Shown here piece after piece: positions 1-4,253 of a DNA stretch of 6,494 nucleotides. How positions within the stretch are numbered: position 1 is the stretch's first letter; each line of letters opens with the position of its first letter. The position numbers were made by a program, and so were the translations under genes. This stretch comes from DASSUC01 sp035649895 (GTDB lineage: Bacteria; Actinomycetota; Actinomycetes; Mycobacteriales; Micromonosporaceae): assembly GCA_035649895.1 (NCBI GenBank), contig DASRIS010000107.1:1-6494 (forward strand). The letters are read 5' to 3'. Below the pieces are notes generated by a model that saw only the letters and a program-made list of their open reading frames with translations, ran no database searches and had not been told where the DNA came from.

Positions 1-199
1 GGCTCGCCACACACCCACTTTAGGTCATACGCCTCGTGGGTACCGCAACGGGTGAACGTCGACCCGCCGTCGCAGGTCAGGCCGCGTGCGCTCGACCACC
101 TCCACAGTCAAGATCAACTTATCCAGGACACTCGGGCTAGAAGATTTGTGCACACCATGGCTGCCTAACTCTTCTAGATCGCGACATAGGCGGCCATGT
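1..199. other. Left-edge region without a supported gene; lower-G+C patch at about 108-200
   Basis: No convincing gene is visible. One plus-strand frame is open from the window edge to a TAA at 166-168. Its first 35 or so codons end mostly in G or C, so it could be the tail of a gene entering from the left or a decayed remnant, but I do not recognise the peptide. From about 108 to 200 the sequence is clearly less G+C-rich than the rest of the window and is dense in short palindromes. The patch lies directly downstream of the alkyltransferase-like gene that ends at 200. A dispersed intergenic repeat or the scar of a mobile element are both possible; neither can be shown from one copy. Confidence 0.3.
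137..177. repeat. Inverted repeat CTAGAAGA / TCTTCTAG with palindromic interior
   Basis: CTAGAAGA at 137-144 is the exact reverse complement of TCTTCTAG at 170-177, with a 25-base interior. The interior holds two more perfect palindromes, TGTGCACA (147-154) and CCATGG (155-160), and TCTAGA (173-178) overlaps the right arm. The element starts 22 bases past the stop of the minus-strand gene at 200-505. It could form a hairpin in that transcript, but the loop is long and no T-run follows on the minus strand, so it does not look like a standard intrinsic terminator. A protein-binding site or repeat element is as likely. Confidence 0.4.
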
Positions 200-505
200 T
201 TACTCCGGCCACCAGGCGGCGCGAGGCATGTCCACCCGGTCCCCGCGCAGCGGTGTGCCCTCGGCTCGCAGCCGCTGGCCGGCCTCCACCTCGTGGCCCG
301 GGACCAGCCGGCCGTCGGCGGCGACCACCCGGTGCCACGGCACCGGGCCGCCGTAGCGAGCCATGATGGTGCCCACCCGGCGGGCACTGGCCCGGCCCGC
401 CCGGTCCCTCAGGTACTCGGCGATCGCACCGTAGGACATCACCCTGCCGGCGGGGATGCGTTCGACGAGGGCGAGTACCTCTTCGACGTACTCCTCCGGC
501 GTCAT
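200..505 (-). CDS. Alkyltransferase-like protein (MGMT-family DNA-binding protein lacking the acceptor cysteine)
   Basis: The 101-residue product matches the DNA-binding domain of O6-alkylguanine-DNA alkyltransferases over its whole length. Seen: the nucleotide-flipping Tyr25 in RVMSYGAIA, the arginine-finger equivalent Arg42 in ASARRVG, and the active-site motif as PWHRVV at 56-61, where Trp57 stands in place of the cysteine of PCHRV. Known: this Cys-to-Trp change defines alkyltransferase-like (ATL) proteins such as fission yeast Atl1, which bind O6-alkylguanine without repairing it and pass the lesion to nucleotide excision repair. Inferred: the same non-enzymatic sensor role here, in the cytoplasm. 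The length is normal for an ATL. ATG at 505 is the only good start before an upstream in-frame stop at 545-547. No clear Shine-Dalgarno precedes it; a TAGCCT element at 519-514 ends eight bases before the ATG and would fit a nearly leaderless message. It is divergent from proB. Confidence 0.9.
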   Translation of the reverse strand: MTPEEYVEEVLALVERIPAGRVMSYGAIAEYLRDRAGRASARRVGTIMARYGGPVPWHRVVAADGRLVPGHEVEAGQRLRAEGTPLRGDRVDMPRAAWWPE

Positions 506-593
506 GACGGGCCAGGCTACCGGTGCGATGCCGGCAGCGAGCGCCTACCCGGGCCACCGGGCCCAGGACGTACCGGGCGGCTCGGGTCTCTGC

Positions 594-629
594 CTCTCAG
601 CCAGCGGCTCGTTCTCAGCCAGCGGCTCG
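594..629. repeat. Tandem duplication, two 18-base units upstream of proB
   Basis: Units at 594-611 and 612-629 share TCTCAGCCAGCGGCTCG exactly (17 of 18 bases; only the first base differs, C against T). They lie head to tail in the ATL-proB intergenic region, about 150 bases before the proB start. The repeat is not in a supported coding frame. It may be a replication-slippage product or a pair of protein-binding sites; the sequence alone does not decide. Confidence 0.8.
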
Positions 630-645
630 CCTCTCTAGCCCACAG

Positions 646-693
646 GTCAAGCCAGACCTTGCGGACGCCGTCAAGCCAGACCTTGCGGACGCC
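646..693. repeat. Perfect tandem duplication, two 24-base units upstream of proB
   Basis: Units at 646-669 and 670-693 are identical over all 24 bases (each begins GTCAAGCCAGACC and ends GCGGACGCC). The copies abut with no spacer, 17 bases after the preceding 18-base duplication and 85 bases before the proB GTG. Perfect identity suggests a recent duplication. The period equals that of the array inside proB, but the sequences are unrelated. It could act as a doubled operator or be neutral. Confidence 0.85.
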
Positions 694-778
694 CACGGGT
701 CGGACCGCACCGGCCGAGCTGCGCCGGAGCCGGACCACCCGGCCGAAGTGGGCGGCATCAGGAGCGCAGAATGGGCCA

Positions 779-2053
779 GTGCGTGACCGTGTCGCCGCGG
801 CCCGGCGGGTCGTCGTCAAGATCGGCTCATCATCGCTGACCAGCGCGGCCGGCGGCCTGGACCCGAGCCGGGTGGACGCGCTGGTCGAGGCCGTGGCGCC
901 GCGAAGGGCCGATGCCGTGACGCAACGCGGGGCCGACGTCGCCGCGCCGCGCGGAGTGGACCCCGTGGCGCCGCGCGGGGCGGACCTCGTGGCGCCGCGC
1001 GGAGTGGACCTCGTGGCGCCGCGCGGGGTGGACCTCGTGACGCCGCGCGGGGTGGAAGCGGTGCCTATGCCAGGCGGCGGGCGCGAGGTGGTCCTGGTCT
1101 CCTCCGGCGCTATCTCGGCCGGGCTGGCCCCGCTTGGCCTGTCCCGGCGCCCGCGCGACCTGGCCACCCAGCAGGCTGCGGCGAGCGTGGGACAGGGCCT
1201 GCTGATGAGGGCGTACGCCGAGTCGTTCGGCCGGCACGGCCGGGTCGCGGCACAGGTGCTGCTGACCGTCGACGACGTGACCCGCCGGGCGCACTACCGC
1301 AACGCGTACCGCACCCTGCGGCGCCTGCTCGACCTGGGGGCGGTGCCCGTGGTGAACGAGAACGACACGGTGGCCACCGAGGAGATCCGGTTCGGCGACA
1401 ACGACCGGCTCGCCGCGCTGGTCGCCGCGCTGGTCCACGCCGACCTGCTGGTGCTGCTCTCCGATGTGGACGCCCTCTACACCGGCGACCCGGCCCGGCC
1501 GGGTGCCCGGCGGGTGGAGACCGTGCGCGGTGAGGCCGACCTGGCCGGGGTCACCGCCGGCCGGGCCGGACGGGCGGGGCTCGGCACCGGAGGCATGGTG
1601 ACCAAGGTGGAGGCGGCCCGCATCGCCACCGGGGCCGGCATCCCGGTGGTGCTGACCGCCGCGCCGCTCGCCGCGGCGGCGCTCGCCGGCGAGCCGGTGG
1701 GCACGCTCTTCCACCCGGTACGGCAGCGCCCGGCGGCCCGCCTGTTCTGGCTGGCGCACGCCACCTCGCCGCGCGGGCGGCTGCACCTGGACCCCGGGGC
1801 GGTGCACGCGGTGACCGCACGCCGGGCGTCCCTGCTGCCGGCCGGCGTGGTGGCGGTGGACGGCCGGTTCACCGCCGGTGACCCGGTCGACCTGGTGGAC
1901 GGCGGTGGCCGTCCGGTCGCCCGGGGGCTGGTCAACTACGACGCGGCCGAGGTGCCCGGCCTGCTCGGGCGCACCACCGCCCAGCTCAAGGCGGAGCTGG
2001 GCCCGCAGTACGAACGCGAGCTCGTCCACCGCGACGACCTCGTCCTGCTCTGA
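779..2053 (+). CDS. proB: Glutamate 5-kinase with an in-frame octapeptide-repeat insertion
   Basis: ProB phosphorylates L-glutamate with ATP to gamma-glutamyl phosphate, the committed and normally proline-inhibited step of proline synthesis in the cytoplasm. The amino-acid-kinase domain is intact: VVVKIGSSSLT at 11-21, VLVSSGAIS at 105-113, NENDTVATEE at 193-202, GDND at 206-209 and GTGGMVTK at 269-276. A C-terminal PUA domain follows from about residue 332. The protein has 424 residues against about 360-375 usual for the family. The excess is explained by an octapeptide array at residues 38-93 plus a degenerate tail to 101, between the first helix (DPSRVDALVEAVA) and the strand REVVLVSSG. 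GTG at 779 is the only ATG or GTG in frame between the divergent gene and the kinase domain and starts at the usual family N-terminus. The ribosome site (AGGAG 760-764) is distant. proA follows after 41 bases. With all motifs kept, I judge it functional, though this is untested. Confidence 0.93.
   Translation: MRDRVAAARRVVVKIGSSSLTSAAGGLDPSRVDALVEAVAPRRADAVTQRGADVAAPRGVDPVAPRGADLVAPRGVDLVAPRGVDLVTPRGVEAVPMPGGGREVVLVSSGAISAGLAPLGLSRRPRDLATQQAAASVGQGLLMRAYAESFGRHGRVAAQVLLTVDDVTRRAHYRNAYRTLRRLLDLGAVPVVNENDTVATEEIRFGDNDRLAALVAALVHADLLVLLSDVDALYTGDPARPGARRVETVRGEADLAGVTAGRAGRAGLGTGGMVTKVEAARIATGAGIPVVLTAAPLAAAALAGEPVGTLFHPVRQRPAARLFWLAHATSPRGRLHLDPGAVHAVTARRASLLPAGVVAVDGRFTAGDPVDLVDGGGRPVARGLVNYDAAEVPGLLGRTTAQLKAELGPQYERELVHRDDLVLL
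890..1057 (+). repeat. Seven-unit, 24-base tandem array inside proB (octapeptide repeat)
   Basis: Seven consecutive 24-base units start at 890, 914, 938, 962, 986, 1010 and 1034; a decayed eighth may be at 1058-1081. Translated in the proB frame they read AVAPRRAD, AVTQRGAD, VAAPRGVD, PVAPRGAD, LVAPRGVD, LVAPRGVD, LVTPRGVE. The central units are nearly identical and the outer ones diverge, as expected of an array grown by slippage or unequal exchange. Most units carry the palindromes GGCGCC and CCGCGCGG side by side, so single strands could fold. The unit resembles the host sequence just before it (VDALVEAVAPR, from about 872), which is a plausible seed. The period is a multiple of three, so gain or loss of units keeps proB open. 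Confidence 0.93.
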
Positions 2054-2054
2054 A

Positions 2055-2082
2055 AGACCTGCACCAGGAGACCTGCACCAGG
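2055..2082 (+). repeat. Perfect 14-base tandem duplication in the proB-proA gap
   Basis: AGACCTGCACCAGG occurs at 2055-2068 and again at 2069-2082, immediately after the proB stop codon. Each copy, with the following AG or GAG, creates a GGAG core (2067-2070 and 2082-2085). The duplication therefore doubles the Shine-Dalgarno sequence and pushes proA 14 bases further from proB than a single-copy ancestor would have had it. Confidence 0.85.
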
Positions 2083-2085
2083 GAG
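2081..2085 (+). promoter_or_regulatory. Shine-Dalgarno sequence of proA
   Basis: GGGAG lies nine bases before the ATG at 2095 and supports that start. It is the downstream copy of a duplicated GGAG; the upstream copy at 2067-2070 is too far away (24 bases) to serve this ATG directly. Confidence 0.75.
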
Positions 2086-2094
2086 TGACCAATC

Positions 2095-3339
2095 ATGTCC
2101 ACAATGGACCAGGCCCGCCGGGCTCGGGAAGCCGCCGTGGCGCTGGCCGTCGCGACACGTACCGCCAAGGACGCCGCGCTGCACGAGATGGCCGGCGCGC
2201 TGGTGCGGCGTACCCCGCAGATCTTGGCGGCGAACAGCCGGGACGTGGCCTCGGCGCGGGCGTCCGGCGCGGCGCCGGCCCTGGTCGACCGGCTGGCGCT
2301 GGACGAGGGGCGGGTCGCCGGCATGGCCGCCGGGCTGCGCCAGGTCGCCGCCCTGCCGGACCCGGTGGGTGAGGTGGTGCGCGGCGCCACCCTGCCCAAC
2401 GGGCTCGAGCTGCGGCAGGTCCGGGTGCCGTTCGGCGTCGTCGGGATCGTCTACGAGTCGCGGCCCAACGTGACCACCGACGCCGCCGGGCTGTGCCTCA
2501 AGTCCGGCAACGCGGTGCTGCTGCGCGGCTCGTCGTCCGCGGCGCACAGCAACGCTGAGCTCGTGACGGCGATGCGCGAGGCCGTTGCGTCGGCGGGCCT
2601 GCCGGCGGACGCGGTCCAGCTGGTGGACGCGGCGTCCCGGGAGTCGGTCAAGGAGCTGATGCGGGCCCGCGGGCTGGTCGACGTGCTCATCCCGCGCGGC
2701 GGCGCGGCGCTGATCCGCTCGGTGGTGGAGGAGTCCACAGTGCCGGTGATCGAGACCGGCGTGGGCAACTGCCACATCTACGTCGACGCGGCGGCCGACC
2801 TGGACCTGGCACTGTCGGTCCTGCTCAACGCGAAGACCCAGCGGCCTTCGGTGTGCAACGCCGCCGAGTCGCTGCTGGTGCACGCGGCGGTGGCCGGCAC
2901 GTTCCTGCCCCGGGCGCTGGCCGCGCTGGCCGAGGCCGGCGTGACGGTGCACGGGGACGAGGCGGTACGGCGGTTCTCGGCGGCGGTGCTGCCGGCGACC
3001 GAGGAGGACTACGCCGCCGAGTACCTCTCGCTCGACCTCTCCGCCGCGGTGGTGCCGTCGCTGCCCGCCGCGGTGGCGCACATCCGCCGGTACGGCACCG
3101 GGCACAGCGAGGCGATCGTCACCGGCTCGCTGGAGGCGGCCCGGGCGTTCATCGCCCAGGTCGACGCGGCGGCGGTGCTGGTGAACGCGTCGACCAGGTT
3201 CGTCGACGGCGGCGAGCTCGGCTTCGGCGCGGAGATCGGCATCTCCACCCAGAAGCTGCACGCCCGCGGCCCGATGGGGCTGCCCGAGCTCACCTCGACC
3301 AAGTACGTGGTGACCGGGTCCGGTCAGGTGCGCCGGTAG
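2095..3339 (+). CDS. proA: Glutamate-5-semialdehyde dehydrogenase (gamma-glutamyl phosphate reductase)
   Basis: ProA reduces gamma-glutamyl phosphate, the product of ProB, with NADPH to glutamate-5-semialdehyde, which cyclises towards proline. The 414 residues match the usual family length. Visible family signatures are VPFGVVGIVYESRPNV (ESRPNV at 121-126), the stretch GLCLKSGNAVLLRGSSSA, the nucleophilic cysteine Cys254 in QRPSVCNAAE, and the C-terminal STQKLHARGP at 384-393. Start at ATG 2095 is supported by GGGAG nine bases upstream. It follows proB after 41 bases on the same strand, so the two are almost certainly co-transcribed and their products may channel the labile acyl phosphate. 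The stop lies 4 bases from the stop of the convergent minus-strand gene, leaving no room for a terminator outside coding sequence. Nothing in the protein looks damaged. Confidence 0.96.
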   Translation: MSTMDQARRAREAAVALAVATRTAKDAALHEMAGALVRRTPQILAANSRDVASARASGAAPALVDRLALDEGRVAGMAAGLRQVAALPDPVGEVVRGATLPNGLELRQVRVPFGVVGIVYESRPNVTTDAAGLCLKSGNAVLLRGSSSAAHSNAELVTAMREAVASAGLPADAVQLVDAASRESVKELMRARGLVDVLIPRGGAALIRSVVEESTVPVIETGVGNCHIYVDAAADLDLALSVLLNAKTQRPSVCNAAESLLVHAAVAGTFLPRALAALAEAGVTVHGDEAVRRFSAAVLPATEEDYAAEYLSLDLSAAVVPSLPAAVAHIRRYGTGHSEAIVTGSLEAARAFIAQVDAAAVLVNASTRFVDGGELGFGAEIGISTQKLHARGPMGLPELTSTKYVVTGSGQVRR

Positions 3340-3343
3340 GCGA

Positions 3344-4171
3344 TCACGGCCGCCCGTAGGCGCGGATCACCCGCAGGGTGGCGTGCACGTCGAACTGCTC
3401 GCCGTCGTCGCTGGGCCAGCCGCCGTCGCTGCGCTGGGTCTGGGACAGGCGGCGGCGCGCGGCGACGAGCAGGCGGTCGTCGGCGGACATGCCGACCCGG
3501 CGCAGCGATGAGGCGAGCCAGGCGGCGTCGGCCGCGCTCATGCCGGGCAGCCGCTCGGCGAGCACGGTCTGCATCTGGGCGGACTCGTAGAACATCTCCT
3601 GCCGGTGCAGCACGGCCGCCCCGAGCCAGCCGGTGACCAGGAACGACGGCCAGCTGCCGTCGGCGCGCAGGCTGGCCGCGAGGGCCTTGGCCCCGTTGGC
3701 CACGACCCCGGCGTAGACCCCGCCGACCCGCGAGTCCAGCGGCCCGGCGGCGCGGGCGTCCAGCCCACCCACGGTCAGCCAGAAGGTCGCGTTGGCGGTC
3801 AGGTAGAGGCTCGCCTCCGGGTCGCCGGGCGTGGCCCACGGCGGGGCGACGCCGGCCAGCGCCGGGTCCTCCTCCCACCTGCCGTCCGGGCCCTGGCGGG
3901 CGGCGAGCCAGTCCATCGCCCGGCGGGCGGCCGGCCGGCTCACCGCGCCGAGGTCGTCCAGCTCGGCGAGGCGGAAGCAGGTGGCGTCGACCGAGGCGAC
4001 GTGCCCGCCCCAGAACGCCGGCCAGCCGCCCTCGGGCGTCTGCCCGACCTCGGCGTTGGTGAGCACGTCCTCGTCGGGCACGATCCCCGCCCGCAGCCAG
4101 CCCAGCCGGGCGCGGTCCACCGCGTCCCCCTTGGCGACCACGAACCCCATGGCGGCTTCGATGTCGACCAC
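3344..4171 (-). CDS. Small alpha-alpha toroid protein of the prenyltransferase/squalene-oxidase-repeat type, function unknown
   Basis: The 275-residue product carries four spaced QW-like motifs: QTPEGGW (44-50), QGPDGRW (93-99), RADGSW (169-174) and QRSDGGW (246-252). They sit among Ala/Leu-rich helices, the pattern of the alpha-alpha toroid shared by terpene cyclases and protein prenyltransferase beta subunits. It is much shorter than class II terpene cyclases (over 600 residues). It lacks their DxDD acid motif and has only one cysteine (Cys65), so no prenyltransferase-like zinc site is evident. A catalytic claim is therefore not supported; a ligand- or protein-binding role is possible. No signal peptide or membrane segment is seen. 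GTG at 4171 is the chosen start; ATG at 4150 (residue 8) is an alternative. Neither has a clear ribosome site, but a -10-like TAACCT sits six bases before the GTG. It lies 82 bases downstream of moeZ on the same strand and converges with proA. Confidence 0.72.
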   Translation of the reverse strand: MVDIEAAMGFVVAKGDAVDRARLGWLRAGIVPDEDVLTNAEVGQTPEGGWPAFWGGHVASVDATCFRLAELDDLGAVSRPAARRAMDWLAARQGPDGRWEEDPALAGVAPPWATPGDPEASLYLTANATFWLTVGGLDARAAGPLDSRVGGVYAGVVANGAKALAASLRADGSWPSFLVTGWLGAAVLHRQEMFYESAQMQTVLAERLPGMSAADAAWLASSLRRVGMSADDRLLVAARRRLSQTQRSDGGWPSDDGEQFDVHATLRVIRAYGRP

Positions 4172-4187
4172 GGCGGTAGGTTACCCA
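4172..4187 (-). promoter_or_regulatory. Possible leaderless promoter (-10 element) of the toroid gene
   Basis: On the minus strand TAACCT (4183 to 4178) fits the actinobacterial TAnnnT -10 pattern. Its last base is seven positions before the G of the GTG start at 4171, the spacing expected if transcription starts on the start codon itself. There is no recognisable Shine-Dalgarno, which agrees with a leaderless message. I see no good -35 hexamer at 16-19 bases, so the call is tentative. Confidence 0.3.
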
Positions 4188-4216
4188 GGCCGGGCGCTCC
4201 CAGCCCTCGGTAGGTC

Positions 4217-4251
4217 AGCCAGTACGTGCCGTCCAAGCCAGCTACGTGCCG
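4217..4251. repeat. Imperfect direct repeat between moeZ and the toroid gene
   Basis: AGCCAGTACGTGCCG at 4217-4231 recurs as AGCCAGCTACGTGCCG at 4236-4251. The copies differ by one inserted base and are separated by four bases. The repeat occupies the short gap just after the moeZ stop (4254) and upstream of the toroid gene. It may be another small tandem duplication like those around proBA, or a paired binding site. Confidence 0.6.
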
Positions 4252-4253
4252 CC

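Larger units (their letters stand above)
506..778. promoter_or_regulatory. Divergent intergenic region between the ATL gene and proB
   Basis: These 273 bases must hold the promoters for both divergent genes, yet no strong sigma-70-like pair stands out. They contain two separate tandem duplications, one of 18-base units (594-629) and one of 24-base units (646-693). Near proB there is AGGAG at 760-764, 14 bases before the GTG, which is longer than usual. There is also CAGAAT at 767-772, exactly six bases before the GTG, a spacing that would suit a leaderless transcript. Which of these is used cannot be told from sequence. No open frame here looks like a gene. Confidence 0.45.

Noticed and set aside
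137..177. Intrinsic terminator of the ATL gene
   Set aside because: The 8-base stem has a 25-base loop and is not followed by a T-run on the minus strand.
200..505. Active methylated-DNA-cysteine methyltransferase
   Set aside because: The acceptor cysteine of PCHRV is tryptophan here, so alkyl transfer is not expected.
86..778. Upstream in-frame extension of proB (the frame is open from position 86)
   Set aside because: The extra residues run antisense through the ATL gene and through the intergenic duplications and do not resemble a kinase N-terminus. The family normally starts a few residues before VVVKIGS. High G+C makes long open frames by chance.
771..786. ATG at 771 as the proB start
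   Set aside because: It is in a different frame from the kinase and leads to an unrelated peptide.
890..1057. CRISPR array
   Set aside because: The units abut without unique spacers and are translated in the proB frame; this is a tandem coding repeat.
1936..3261. Long minus-strand open frame opposite proA
   Set aside because: It is the antisense shadow of proA, with His/Gln/Arg-rich low-complexity translation and no family signature.
3344..4171. Functional terpene cyclase or protein prenyltransferase
   Set aside because: Only the toroid QW-like motifs are present; the DxDD acid motif, prenyltransferase zinc ligands and usual length are absent.
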